Source: Streptomyces rimosus (lineage in GTDB: Bacteria > Actinomycetota > Actinomycetes > Streptomycetales > Streptomycetaceae). From it: a stretch of DNA of 64,000 nucleotides. Below, one piece after another: positions 16,417 through 29,743 of the stretch. Where the stretch lies: the NCBI RefSeq assembly GCF_008704655.1, contig NZ_CP023688.1, positions 1,116,001 through 1,180,000 of the forward strand, in the 5' to 3' direction. A program made the translations under genes and the position numbers. How positions within the stretch are numbered: the stretch's first letter is position 1; each line of letters starts with the position of its first letter. The notes beneath the pieces were generated by a model, which saw only the letters and a list, made by a program, of their open reading frames with translations, had not been told where the DNA came from and searched no databases.

Positions 16417-17616
16417 TCACCGCAGGCTGATCCTGTTCCCGGCGGACACCTCGGCGCCGACGACGCCCGAGCCGGCGTAGCGGATGTTGTTGCCGGTGGC
16501 CGTTCCGCCGGAGCAGGAGGTGAACAGGATGGCGGTACCGTCGCCTCCCTGGCTGTATTTCACGACGTTTCCGGTGACCACGCCTTCGTGGACGTACTGC
16601 AGCGCGATGCCGTTCGAGCTGGCCCAGTCGCGAATGATGTTCCCGGTCACGACGACGTTTTCCATGGGGGTGTCCGACATTCCGTAGACGCCTATGGTGG
16701 CGTACCGCGGCCCTTGTCCCGGCTGGTTCGCCAGGCCCGTGTGGGTCAGGACGTTGTGGGCGACGATGATGTCCTCGGTCTGCGACCAGAACCACGACTG
16801 GTACTGCGCGGAGGGGTCCACCTGTACCTGTATTCCGCTGTTGCAGTCCGCCATGATGTTGTTCGCGATGACCGCGTGGCGCCAGTTCTGGGCGCGTACG
16901 GCATAGTTCTTCGCGTTGGTGATCCGGTTGTTCACCACGCGGATTCCGTCGTGGAACCGGCCGGGGAACGTGGCCGTATGGGTGCCCACCAGGGCTCCGA
17001 ACCCGTCCGCCGAGCAGCCGTCCACGACGATGTTGGTGCTGTGCGTCCCGTCGGGCGCCTCCTGGACCTCTATCGCCTCGGAGAAGAACCGGGTCGGCGT
17101 GGTGGCCTTGAAGCCCCGGAAGGTGCAGTTGCGTGCCGTCCCGTTGCGGATTCCGTGGAACTCGATCGCGTGCCAGTCCGGAATGTTCTCCACCACCAGG
17201 TCCTCGTAGAGGATGTTCTCGGCGGAGCAGAAGGCGAACATGTCCAGGTGCAGCGGATTGTTCGCGCCGCCGTCCCACCGGCCGCCGCGGATACTGATGT
17301 TGGACGCGCCGTTGTATCCGTTGTGCGAGAATCCGCCGCCCCAGAGCGTGTCGATGGCGGAGGTGTCGCTGCGGAAGATGTGGGCACCGTGGGCGACCAC
17401 GGTCAGGTTTCCGGAGTCGGGTACCAGCACTCCCGTGCCCGATACCGCCGTTCCCGGACCGTGCATCCGATAGTGCCCCGGGGGAATCACCAGCGTTCCG
17501 CCGCCGGCGTCGCAGATGGTGGTCACCGCGTTCTGCAGCAGAGGCGCCGCGTCGACGAGTCCCTTGGGGTCGGCACCGAAATGGTCGACGAAATTCCACT
17601 TCCCCGTGTCCGTCAT
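16417..17616 (-). CDS. Right-handed parallel beta-helix protein (pectate lyase/tail-spike-like)
   Basis: 399 residues. The N-terminus has the pectate-lyase-3 type cap (VDHFGADPKG, then LQNAVTTICDAGGGTLVIPPGHY), followed by many regular turns rich in Asn and Gly (NISIRGG, NIVVDGC, DIIVAHNVL, NVVVTGNII). Such proteins are polysaccharide lyases or hydrolases, epimerases or phage tail-spike relatives. No signal peptide is visible, unlike secreted lyases. The catalytic residues cannot be assigned by eye. ATG at 17616; an upstream extension is Arg-rich and rejected. Confidence 0.8.
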   Translation of the reverse strand: MTDTGKWNFVDHFGADPKGLVDAAPLLQNAVTTICDAGGGTLVIPPGHYRMHGPGTAVSGTGVLVPDSGNLTVVAHGAHIFRSDTSAIDTLWGGGFSHNGYNGASNISIRGGRWDGGANNPLHLDMFAFCSAENILYEDLVVENIPDWHAIEFHGIRNGTARNCTFRGFKATTPTRFFSEAIEVQEAPDGTHSTNIVVDGCSADGFGALVGTHTATFPGRFHDGIRVVNNRITNAKNYAVRAQNWRHAVIANNIMADCNSGIQVQVDPSAQYQSWFWSQTEDIIVAHNVLTHTGLANQPGQGPRYATIGVYGMSDTPMENVVVTGNIIRDWASSNGIALQYVHEGVVTGNVVKYSQGGDGTAILFTSCSGGTATGNNIRYAGSGVVGAEVSAGNRISLR

Positions 17617-17741
17617 GCCAGCATGATTACGCCGGGCGGCCGGGAACGTAAGACACCGAAAGGCAACGGTTGCCGCGCCGGCCACGGCCGTTCCCGGCGC
17701 CACCGACGGCCCGTGTCACCGGCGGCCTCTACAGTTCCCGT

Positions 17742-18374
17742 ATGAGTGACGACACCGCCGGTGCGCCCGGGCGCGCCGATCAGGTCCATGACGTGCGGGA
17801 GTTCTTCGGCCCGCGCGCGCACGACTGGGACGCGCGGTTCCCCGACGACGGGCCCGCCTATCGGGCGGGCGTCGCCGCGCTGGAACTGCGCGCGGGTGAC
17901 CGGGTGCTGGACGCGGGCTGCGGGACCGGGCGGGCCCTGCCCGCCCTGCGGGCCGCCGTGGGAGCGGGCGGTACGGTCCTGGGCGCCGACCTGACGCCCG
18001 AGATGCTGGCGGCGGCCGTACGGTCCGGCAGGGAGCGCCTGGCGCACCTCCTGCTGGCCGATGTGCACCGGCTGCCGCTGCCGGACGCCGCGCTCGACGC
18101 GGTCTTCGCCGCCGGGCTGCTGTCCCACCTGGGCGACGCCGGGACGGGCCTCGCCGAGCTGGCCAGGGTCGTACGGCCCGGAGGGCGGCTGGCGCTGTTC
18201 CACCCGGTCGGCCGCGCCGCGCTGGCGGCGCGGAAGGGCCGCCGGATCACCCCCGACGACATACGGGCCGAGCCCAACCTGCGGCCCCTGCTGGCACGTA
18301 CCGGCTGGGACCTGGTGCGGTACGTGGACGAGGACACGTGCTACCTGGCGTTGGCCGTACGTCGGAGCTCTTGA
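17742..18374 (+). CDS. Class I SAM-dependent methyltransferase
   Basis: 210 residues with VLDAGCGTGRALPAL (motif I, residues ~50-60), VLGADLTPEML (acidic ribose-binding residue), DVHRLPLPDAALDAVFAAGLL and VRPGGRLALF (motif IV). A UbiE/Methyltransf_11-type fold of unknown substrate. ATG at 17742. It converges with the MpaB-type gene with only 13 bases between stop codons. Confidence 0.88.
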   Translation: MSDDTAGAPGRADQVHDVREFFGPRAHDWDARFPDDGPAYRAGVAALELRAGDRVLDAGCGTGRALPALRAAVGAGGTVLGADLTPEMLAAAVRSGRERLAHLLLADVHRLPLPDAALDAVFAAGLLSHLGDAGTGLAELARVVRPGGRLALFHPVGRAALAARKGRRITPDDIRAEPNLRPLLARTGWDLVRYVDEDTCYLALAVRRSS

Positions 18375-18387
18375 TCAGCAGCCCGCA

Positions 18388-19263
18388 TCAGTGCGGCACG
18401 GGGCAGCCGCCCGTGGGGCGCCCCTGGGGGAAGGTGCCGAGGTCGGACACGACGTAGCCGTTCGGATATCCCTTGATTTCCGGGTTCTGGCGGGCGTAGT
18501 GCGGGCGGCGGCGCGGCGGGAGCAGGCGGACGGACTTGGCGCGCAGCCGCAGCGCGCCGCGCACCGCGGCCCGGACGGCGGGCCTGGGACGCTCGTACCG
18601 GAAGGCGTCCAGCAGGGAGTCGTCCAGCAGGGCCATGCTCGCGCCGCGCACCATCGGGGCCAGCGGTCCGTACCAGCCCGCCATCAGGCCGAGCGTCGCG
18701 TCGGAGACCCGGCGCCCGCCCTCGTCCCAGCCGAAGTGCGCGTGCTCGTAGTCGTCCAGGCAGCGCTCGAACTCCTGGTAGGTCTGCGGGATGCCGGTGA
18801 TGCCCATGTGGCGCCCGAGGGTGCGGTAGTAGACGGCCGTGGCGTGCTTCTCGTGTTCGCTCAGCCGCCGCCACCCGTACAGATCCAGCCAGCGCTTCGG
18901 GGTCACCACGAAGGTGCAGAGGACGTAGCGCATGTCGTCGTTGGTGATGTCGTAACTGCGGTGCATCTGGTTGATGCGGCGGATCGCCGTCCGACCGTCC
19001 TCGGAGTCGAAGCCGTGCTCGATCACCGTGTCCAGGAGGAGCGCGGTGTCGTCGTAGCGCTTTTGCGTACGGTCGGTCAGCTCCGCGGTTTCGGCGAGCA
19101 GCCGGCCGATGCTGGGAACGGCGTAGGTGCGGTAGAGCGCCAGTTCCAGGGCGCGGGCGACATCCCACGGGAATTCGTACGTCGTGGTGATGCGGTGGAT
19201 GCGCAGGAAGTCGCGCTCCGGATCCAGCCGCTGGATTTCCTTCAGCCAGTCGTACCGCCGCAC
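18388..19263 (-). CDS. MpaB-type oxygenase family protein (DUF2236)
   Basis: 291 residues from GTG 19263, which has AAAGGGCGG upstream and avoids an Arg-rich extension to 19338. The all-helical DUF2236 pattern is clear: RIHRITTTYEFPWD, RRINQMHRSYDI, EHEKHATAVYYRTLGRHMG. These His residues lie where MpaB and latex-clearing proteins bind haem b. Probable haem oxygenase of unknown substrate. Confidence 0.8.
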   Translation of the reverse strand: MRRYDWLKEIQRLDPERDFLRIHRITTTYEFPWDVARALELALYRTYAVPSIGRLLAETAELTDRTQKRYDDTALLLDTVIEHGFDSEDGRTAIRRINQMHRSYDITNDDMRYVLCTFVVTPKRWLDLYGWRRLSEHEKHATAVYYRTLGRHMGITGIPQTYQEFERCLDDYEHAHFGWDEGGRRVSDATLGLMAGWYGPLAPMVRGASMALLDDSLLDAFRYERPRPAVRAAVRGALRLRAKSVRLLPPRRRPHYARQNPEIKGYPNGYVVSDLGTFPQGRPTGGCPVPH

Positions 19264-19352
19264 CGAGCACCCGCCCTTTCGTCGTCGAAGTTCCCATCGT
19301 AAGCGTCCGGTGCACACTGGAACGACCGGAACGGGCACCGGGAATGGGGGAC

Positions 19353-19694
19353 ATGATGACCGGCTTCTTGCGCGGAATCTCCGGATTGTTCCGCGGATTT
19401 CGGAACGTCTTCACCCGCGTCCGCGCCACCGTACGGCTGCCGGGCGCGGAGGCGCCCAGAGCACCCGGGACGGCGCGGCGGTACAACATCTTCGAGGCCG
19501 CGGCGGCCCATGTGGCGGCGTGCGCGGAGGACGACGACGAACGTACGGCCGAGACGGCGGAGTGGGTCTCCCCCGAGGCGCTCGCCTTCGGCATCAACGA
19601 ACTGGCCTGCCGGGCGGTCATCGCACTCGCCCGGGAACGCAGCGAGTCACCGCAGACGGTGGCCCGGGACCTGCTCAACCTGCCGGTGGCCTGA
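19353..19694 (+). CDS. Small hypothetical protein
   Basis: 113 residues from ATG 19353 (GGAA about 8 bases upstream); in-frame ATGs at 19344 and 19356 are alternatives. A short amphipathic, basic N-terminus (FLRGISGLFRGFRNVF) is followed by an all-helical acidic body ending DLLNLPVA. No family recognised. Divergent to the MpaB-type gene with a 90-base spacer. Confidence 0.6.
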   Translation: MMTGFLRGISGLFRGFRNVFTRVRATVRLPGAEAPRAPGTARRYNIFEAAAAHVAACAEDDDERTAETAEWVSPEALAFGINELACRAVIALARERSESPQTVARDLLNLPVA

Positions 19695-19793
19695 GGGCCG
19701 TACGGTACGGCTGGTGACAACCGGCTCCGGGCCAACTAGGGTGCGCCGACGACTGATCGCATCAGGCGGAGCGCATCGCAGGGGAGGCCCCGA

Positions 19794-20621
19794 GTGTCGA
19801 CCGAGAGCGCCGGTACGTCCACGGCCGCAAACGCGGACGGGGCTGCGCCCGGGAGTGCCGACGACGACCAGTTGCTGGTGCTGACGGCGGTGCTGCTCAC
19901 GCCCGCGCAGTTCCCGAGCGTGCTGGGCGACGACTATCCCGAGGTGTGCGCCGGGCTCGGTCTGGAGCCGTACGAGCAGGGGTACGGGCTCGTACTCGGC
20001 CAGGACGGGCGGGGCGCGCGCTGGACGGTGGTGACGGACGACGTCTCGCTCGTCGCGTGCGCGGTCGCGGCCTGGGACTGCGGGATGGAGTACGACCTGT
20101 CGCCGAACGAGGACAGTGTGGTGGAAGCGCTCCCCGGCTGGCCACTCGCCCTCGCCGTGGCCGCGCCGGGCGTGCCGGAGCCGCACGACCCGGAACCGGA
20201 GGAGGGCGGTCCGGCCGTGCTCAGGCCGCCGGACGCCGGGCGGTGGGGGCCCGCGCAGCGGCGGCTCGGCGCGGACGAGATCGCGCTCCGGTGGGCGGTC
20301 TGGCGCGAGCAGGTCGAGGACGGGGTCACGTTCGTCGATCCCGGGGCCCGGCCGCACGCCGGGGTGCAGCGGGCACTGGCCGAGGCCCGCGCCTATGTGG
20401 CGGCGCCTCCGCCGCCGGGGCGGATCCGCTCGGCCTTCGCGGCGGGCGAGGCCCGTACGCTGCGGGTGGACGGTCCCGGCTGGAGCATGGTGGCGCGTAC
20501 CGACGACATCGCGTTCGTCCTGCTGGACGACCAGCCGGGCGAGATCCTGCCCGTCGGGCGCGGGCCCGAGCTGCCGGGACTGCTCCGGTCGCTGGAGGCG
20601 CTGGCGGTACGGCCGGCCTGA
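19794..20621 (+). CDS. Hypothetical actinobacterial protein
   Basis: 275 residues from a GTG with GGGGAGG just upstream. Acidic and soluble with no membrane segment: a disordered Ala/Gly/Thr-rich N-terminus (about 25 residues), an alpha/beta domain to about residue 120, a Pro/Glu-rich linker and a second alpha/beta domain with RTLRVDGPGWSMVARTDDIAFVLLDD. No known motif was recognised. Codon use is normal, so the gene is real. Confidence 0.75.
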   Translation: MSTESAGTSTAANADGAAPGSADDDQLLVLTAVLLTPAQFPSVLGDDYPEVCAGLGLEPYEQGYGLVLGQDGRGARWTVVTDDVSLVACAVAAWDCGMEYDLSPNEDSVVEALPGWPLALAVAAPGVPEPHDPEPEEGGPAVLRPPDAGRWGPAQRRLGADEIALRWAVWREQVEDGVTFVDPGARPHAGVQRALAEARAYVAAPPPPGRIRSAFAAGEARTLRVDGPGWSMVARTDDIAFVLLDDQPGEILPVGRGPELPGLLRSLEALAVRPA

Positions 20622-20626
20622 GACGG

Positions 20627-20660
20627 CACGGCGCCGCCCCACCCGTGGGCCGTCGCCGTG
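20627..20660. terminator. Possible hairpin terminator
   Basis: CACGGCG at 20627-20633 pairs with CGCCGTG at 20654-20660, with further GC pairing inside, just after the stop at 20621 and between two convergent genes. No U-tract, as usual in this genome. Confidence 0.35.
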
Positions 20661-20745
20661 TCCACGGGTCCGCTGACGGGGACGTCGTCGCGGTCTGCCG
20701 GCCGCCCGGCTCACGCCGCCGGGCGCACGGTCACCGACCGGTGGG

Positions 20746-20928
20746 TCAGTGCCCTATCTCCTTGCGGGTCACGCGCCGCAGCCTGCGCCGCTGCGAGGGG
20801 TCCAGCGTCAGATAGGCCACCGCGGGCACCCCCACGATGACCAGCAGTGCCGCCCAGAACGGCAGCAGCCACAGCAGGAGCACTCCCACCGCGACGCCGC
20901 CGATGGCGACCTTTGCGTTCACGGACAT
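20746..20928 (-). CDS. Small two-TM membrane protein
   Basis: 60 residues from ATG 20928 with GGGAGAG upstream. Hydrophobic stretch VAIGGVAVGVLLLWLLPFWA followed by ALLVIVGVPAVAYL makes one membrane hairpin; the tail is strongly basic (RRRLRRVTRKEI) and should be cytoplasmic. Function unknown. Confidence 0.7.
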   Translation of the reverse strand: MSVNAKVAIGGVAVGVLLLWLLPFWAALLVIVGVPAVAYLTLDPSQRRRLRRVTRKEIGH

Positions 20929-21115
20929 CTCTCCCGTCCCTTCCGCGGCGGGCGCCGCGCTCTCGGTACCCGCTGAACGCCTGCCGGGCCCCAGACGTTC
21001 CATCGGTGCCGACGAGCGGGCCGGTGCGCCGTGGCGGCGGTCGTCGGCACGCCCGGTGATGCTGTACCCTCGGGCAGCCGGTCGCCAGTAGTCAAACTTG
21101 AGGAGCTAGCTGCAC

Positions 21116-24100
21116 GTGGTCACCCCTCCCGCGGCACCATCCGCTCCGCCGCCCGCGCTCGCGCGCCGGGCCGCGGTCTTCCTCCCGGCCGACCCGCCTC
21201 GTACGGGGCAGGTCGCGTTCTGGCGGCCGGACGGCGGACCGGTCGACGTAACCACCGATGCGGACGAGACCGCCGGGCTGCCGACGCAGTCGCTGACCGT
21301 CGCCGTGCCCGTCCCCGGCGTGGGAACCCGTACCGGAAGCGCCGACTACGGCATCGAACTCCGCGACGTACCGGCCGTCGTGCTGCCCGTCGCCGCCGCC
21401 CTGCCCGTCCTCACCCGCGCCCGTACGGCCCCTGGCGCCGACGCGGCCGCGGCCTTCTGGGGCTCCGCTGCCGTGCTGGCGCTGCAACTGGCCGCCCGTG
21501 GGCGGCTGCTGCCCGGAGTGAGCCGTTCCGGTCACGACGCCTGGCGCGTGGGCCCGCTCGACCCCGCCGACATCGAGCGGCTGCGCGAGCTGGCCGCGTC
21601 GCTGCCGCCCCAGGCGCACGCGGTGCCGCTCCCGGACACTTCCTCCCCCGTACTGCTGCCGGAACCGGAGCGCCTAATACGGGAGTTCCTGGACGCGGTG
21701 GCGGACGGGCTGCCCCGCTCCCCCGCCGCCTCCCTCGCCACCGGCGGACCGGCCTTCGCCGCGCCGGAGCCGCAGCACATCCCCGAACAGCGCGCTTGGG
21801 CCGCGGACGTGGCGGCCGGGCACGACGCGGGCGTACGGATCTCCTTGCGCATCGAAGTCGCGGGGCTGACCGGGGCCGGAACCAGCGTTCCGGACGGCGT
21901 CGGCTTCACCGCCGTCCTCCAGTTGCACGACCTCGCCGACCCCGCCCTGGTGGCCGACGCGTCCGAGGTGTGGGCGGGCACCACCCCCGCGGGGCAGGCG
22001 TTCGGCCCGCGGGCCCGGATGGACACCCTCCTCACGCTGCGTCGCGCCGCCGCGGCCTGGGCGCCGCTCACGCCCCTGCTGTCCGCCGCCGTACCGGACT
22101 CCGTCGGCCTCGCGGACGAGGAGATCGCCGAGCTGCTCGGCCCGGCCTCCCGAGCGCTGGCCGCGGCCGGTGTCGAGGTGCACTGGCCCGCGGACCTGGT
22201 ACGGGGGCTCAGCACCCGGGCCGTGGTGGGGCCACCCGATCAGAATGGCGCGCTGTACGACCCACAAGCAGTCAAGGACGGCACCGAGCCGGAACCCAGC
22301 GGCAGCAACCGTGCCGCATCCGGGATGCCGTCGTTTCTCTCCGCCGACGCGCTGCTCTCGTTCAGCTGGCGTTTCGCCGTCGGCGACCAGGAGATCAGCA
22401 GGGCGGAGCTGGGCCGGCTGGCGGAGGCGGGGCGGCCGCTCGTACGGCTTCGCGACCGGTGGGTACTGGTCGATCCGGAGGCGCTGCGTACGGCCCGGGA
22501 CCGTGCGGACCGCAAGGTGACGCCCATCGACGCGCTCGGCGCGGCCCTCACCGGGACCGCCGAGTCCGACGACGGCGCGCGCGTGGAGGTGCAGGCGTCC
22601 GGGTGGCTGGCCCGTCTCCGCGACCGGCTCACGGCGGCGGAGACGGCGGCGGACGGGGACACGGCCGACCGGCCGCACCCGGAACCCCCCGTCGCCCAGC
22701 CCCCCGCCCTCGCCGCCACCCTGCGCGACTACCAGTTGCGCGGGCTCGGCTGGCTGCACCGGATGACCTCGCTCGGCCTCGGCGGCTGCCTCGCCGACGA
22801 CATGGGCCTGGGCAAGACCGTCACCCTCATCGCGCTGCACCTGCACCGGCAGGGCGACCCGGCCGCCGCCGGTCCCACGCTCGTCGTCTGCCCGGCCTCC
22901 CTGATGGGCAACTGGCAGCGGGAGATCGAGAAGTTCGCGCCCGGCACGCCGGTCCGCCGCTTCCACGCGGACCGGCGCAGTCTCGACGGCCTGGCGGACG
23001 GCGAGTTCGTCCTCACCACGTACGGCACGATGCGGCTGGACGCGGCGAAACTGGCGGGCACCCGGTGGGGGCTGGTGGTCGCCGACGAGGCCCAGCACGT
23101 GAAGAACCCGTTCTCGGCGACGGCCAGGGCGCTGCGCACCCTTCCGGCGGGCGCCCGGGTGGCGCTCACCGGCACACCGGTCGAGAACAACCTGTCGGAG
23201 CTGTGGGCCGTCCTCGACTGGACCACGCCGGGCCTGCTCGGCCCGCTGGGCCGCTTCCGCAAGCAGTACGCCATAGCCGTCGAGGGCGGCACGGACCCGG
23301 CCGCCGCCGACCGGCTGGCCCGGCTCGTCCGCCCCTTCCTGCTGCGCCGCCGCAAGTCGGACCCGGGCATCGCGCCCGAGCTGCCGCCGAAGACGGAGAC
23401 CGACCGCGCGGTGGCACTGACCAGGGAACAGGCCGGGCTGTACGAGGCGGCGGTGCGCGAGGGGCTGGGCGAGATCGCGGCGGCGGAGGGCCTCGCGCGG
23501 CGCGGCCTGGTGGTCAAGCTGCTGACGTCTCTCAAGCAGATCTGCAACCACCCCGCGCAGTTCCTGAAGGAGGAGCGGCCGCGGATCGCGGGCCGCTCCG
23601 GGAAGGTGGAACTCCTGGACGAGCTGCTGGAGACGATCCTCGCCGAGGACGACGCGGGGGTGCTGGTGTTCACGCAGTACGTCCGGATGGCGCGGCTGCT
23701 CGAAACGCACCTGGCGGCGCGCGGGGTGCCGACGCAGCTGCTGCACGGCGGTACGCCGGTCGCGCGGCGCGAGGAGATGGTGCGACGCTTCCAGGACGGT
23801 GGCGTACCGGTGTTCCTGCTGTCGCTGAAGGCGGCGGGCACCGGCCTCAACCTGACCAGGGCCGCCCATGTCGTGCACTTCGACCGCTGGTGGAATCCGG
23901 CGGTCGAGGCGCAGGCCACCGACCGCGCGTACCGCATCGGCCAGACCCGCCCGGTGCAGGTCCACCGGATGGTCACCGAGGGCACGGTCGAGGACCGGAT
24001 CGCCGGGATGCTCGCGCGCAAACAGCGGCTGGCGGACGCGGTGCTGGGCTCCGGCGAGGCCGCCCTGACCGAACTCACCGACGCCGAGCTGGCGGACCTG

Positions 24101-24127
24101 GTCGCACTGCGAGGGAGCGAGCGATGA
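21116..24127 (+). CDS. SNF2-family DEAD/DEAH helicase
   Basis: 1003 residues from GTG 21116 (TTGAGGAG upstream). The N-terminal ~520 residues form the bacterial SNF2-associated region. The ATPase core begins near 540: Q-like motif YQLRGLGWLHRM, Walker A DDMGLGKTVT near 560, Walker B DEAQHVKN near 656, motif III LTGTPVENN, then helicase C domain with VFTQYVRM and the arginine-finger motif TDRAYRIGQTRPVQVHR. A DNA translocase, probably in repair or chromosome maintenance (HepA/RapA-like). The gene overlaps the SWIM protein gene by 4 bases, the usual bacterial pairing. Confidence 0.93.
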   Translation: MVTPPAAPSAPPPALARRAAVFLPADPPRTGQVAFWRPDGGPVDVTTDADETAGLPTQSLTVAVPVPGVGTRTGSADYGIELRDVPAVVLPVAAALPVLTRARTAPGADAAAAFWGSAAVLALQLAARGRLLPGVSRSGHDAWRVGPLDPADIERLRELAASLPPQAHAVPLPDTSSPVLLPEPERLIREFLDAVADGLPRSPAASLATGGPAFAAPEPQHIPEQRAWAADVAAGHDAGVRISLRIEVAGLTGAGTSVPDGVGFTAVLQLHDLADPALVADASEVWAGTTPAGQAFGPRARMDTLLTLRRAAAAWAPLTPLLSAAVPDSVGLADEEIAELLGPASRALAAAGVEVHWPADLVRGLSTRAVVGPPDQNGALYDPQAVKDGTEPEPSGSNRAASGMPSFLSADALLSFSWRFAVGDQEISRAELGRLAEAGRPLVRLRDRWVLVDPEALRTARDRADRKVTPIDALGAALTGTAESDDGARVEVQASGWLARLRDRLTAAETAADGDTADRPHPEPPVAQPPALAATLRDYQLRGLGWLHRMTSLGLGGCLADDMGLGKTVTLIALHLHRQGDPAAAGPTLVVCPASLMGNWQREIEKFAPGTPVRRFHADRRSLDGLADGEFVLTTYGTMRLDAAKLAGTRWGLVVADEAQHVKNPFSATARALRTLPAGARVALTGTPVENNLSELWAVLDWTTPGLLGPLGRFRKQYAIAVEGGTDPAAADRLARLVRPFLLRRRKSDPGIAPELPPKTETDRAVALTREQAGLYEAAVREGLGEIAAAEGLARRGLVVKLLTSLKQICNHPAQFLKEERPRIAGRSGKVELLDELLETILAEDDAGVLVFTQYVRMARLLETHLAARGVPTQLLHGGTPVARREEMVRRFQDGGVPVFLLSLKAAGTGLNLTRAAHVVHFDRWWNPAVEAQATDRAYRIGQTRPVQVHRMVTEGTVEDRIAGMLARKQRLADAVLGSGEAALTELTDAELADLVALRGSER

Positions 24128-25485
24128 CCGAGACGACCGGAACGTGGGAAGACCCGGGCCGCCACGAGGACGCGTACCGGCCGGCGCCCGCCCGGGAGCG
24201 TACTTTCGCCGCGCTGCCGCCGGTGAGCGGCGGCGCGTTCGCGCGGACCTGGTGGGGTTTGGCCTGGCTGAAGGCGCTGGCCGACAGTGCCCTCGACGGC
24301 CGGCAGGTCAAGCAGGGCCGCCGTCACGCGCGCGCGGGCGCGGTGGGCGCGGTGTCCGTACGGCCCGGCCGCATCACCGCGGTCGTCCAGGACCGCGACG
24401 GCACGCGGCACCGCTGTGACGTGCTGCTCCAGGAGCTGGACGGGGCGGACTGGGACCGGTTCCTGGATCTGGTGGCGGACCGGGCCGGGCACATCGCGGC
24501 GCTGCTGGACCATGACATGCCGCCGCACCTGGTGGAGGACGCGGCAGCGGCCGGCATCGAACTCCTCCCGGGAATCGGCGACTTGGAGGCGGAGTGCGGC
24601 TGCGGGGCATGGGACCACTGTGCCCACACCGCTGCGCTCTGCCATCAGGTGGCGCGCTTGCTGGACGAGGATCCGTTCGTGCTGCTGCTGATGCGTGGCC
24701 GGGGTGAGCGGGAGCTGCTGGAGGACCTTCAGGCCCGTACCGCCTCGCGCGCGCGGGAAGCCGCGGAGGAGTGCGCGCCCAGTGGACAGGCCGCGGAACC
24801 GGTGGAGGCCGACGGTATACCGGCGGCAGAGGCGTACGCGGCCCGGGACATCCTGCCGCCACTGCCCGCACCTCCGCCGTACGTGGACGAACCGGGTGCC
24901 GCGCCGGCCCTCGGTGGCGGGACCGATCCGGCGCCCGGAGTGGAGGTGGCAGCGCTGGAGTTCCTGATCAGCGATACGGCGGCGCGCGCTCAGCGCCTGC
25001 TCGCCGACGCGCTGTCCCCCGGCCACGCGGACACCCCGCCGCAGGCGCCGCTGACGTGTGCGCAGGACGCCGTACGGCTGGCGGCGGCCGGTCCGGAACC
25101 CCGGATCGCGGCGCGGCTGGCGGCCGGTTCCGGGCGTACGGCCAAGGGACTGGCCCTGGCCGTACGGGCGTGGGAGTACGGCGGAGCCCCGGCGCTCGCG
25201 GTCCTGGAGGAGGAGTGGACGCCGGAGCCTGCGGCCTTGGCGCGCGCTACGGCGCAGCTCGCCGCCTGGGACGAGGACGAGCCGCCACCACGCCTGCGCC
25301 ACGACCGCAACCGGTGGACTGTGATCGGCGCCGACGCGCAGCTCAGGTACGGGCGTGACGGGCGCTGGTGGCCGTACCGGAAGGAGCGCGGGCAGTGGAC
25401 GCCCGCGGGCCCGGCGGCCGAGGACCCGGCCGCCGCGCTCGCGGCGCTGCGCGGCGGAACGGAGGACTCCGCGGCCTCCCCGTGA
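24124..25485 (+). CDS. SWIM zinc-finger protein, partner of the SNF2 helicase
   Basis: 453 residues, ATG in the ATGA overlap with the helicase stop. The SWIM signature CxC...CxH reads CGCGAWDHCAH at about residues 160-170. The N-terminus (FARTWWGLAWLKAL) is the conserved start of SWIM/SNF2-paired proteins, with a disordered Ala/Pro/Glu-rich middle and a C-terminal alpha-helical region. SWIM modules bind DNA or protein. The tight gene pair suggests a complex with the helicase. Confidence 0.9.
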   Translation: MTETTGTWEDPGRHEDAYRPAPARERTFAALPPVSGGAFARTWWGLAWLKALADSALDGRQVKQGRRHARAGAVGAVSVRPGRITAVVQDRDGTRHRCDVLLQELDGADWDRFLDLVADRAGHIAALLDHDMPPHLVEDAAAAGIELLPGIGDLEAECGCGAWDHCAHTAALCHQVARLLDEDPFVLLLMRGRGERELLEDLQARTASRAREAAEECAPSGQAAEPVEADGIPAAEAYAARDILPPLPAPPPYVDEPGAAPALGGGTDPAPGVEVAALEFLISDTAARAQRLLADALSPGHADTPPQAPLTCAQDAVRLAAAGPEPRIAARLAAGSGRTAKGLALAVRAWEYGGAPALAVLEEEWTPEPAALARATAQLAAWDEDEPPPRLRHDRNRWTVIGADAQLRYGRDGRWWPYRKERGQWTPAGPAAEDPAAALAALRGGTEDSAASP

Positions 25486-25603
25486 AAGCGCCTGCCCGTA
25501 CGCCCGTACGGCTGACTCTCCGGGCGGCGCGGCGCTAATCTGCTCCGCGTCAGGGGGCCGGCGCACGGACCGCCGGCCCGGTGTGCGGCCGATCGGAGGG
25601 ACC

Positions 25604-29633
<4,030 letters not shown>

Positions 29634-29653
29634 ATTTCACGTTTAGGCGGGTA

Positions 29654-29687
29654 TTGACAGGTGTAGTCCTCAGCGGTCTAAACCAAT
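29654..29687 (+). promoter_or_regulatory. Promoter with DasR-site-like palindrome
   Basis: TTGACA at 29654-29659 and TCTAAA at 29677-29682 are spaced by 17 bases. The 16-mer AGCGGTCTAAACCAAT (29672-29687) matches the DasR-responsive element consensus (ACTGGTCTAGACCACT, C/G flexible) at 13 of 16 positions and covers the -10 box, a repressor-like position. Confidence 0.5.
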
Positions 29688-29743
29688 GACAGGATGGAGA
29701 TGCACCTTTTTCGACACAACTGACCGAGAGGCCCCGTCCTGCC

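Noticed and set aside
25496..25511. CCGTACG-CC-CGTACGG palindrome after the SWIM gene
   Set aside because: The loop is too short for a good RNA hairpin, and GTACGG words are very common in this sequence.
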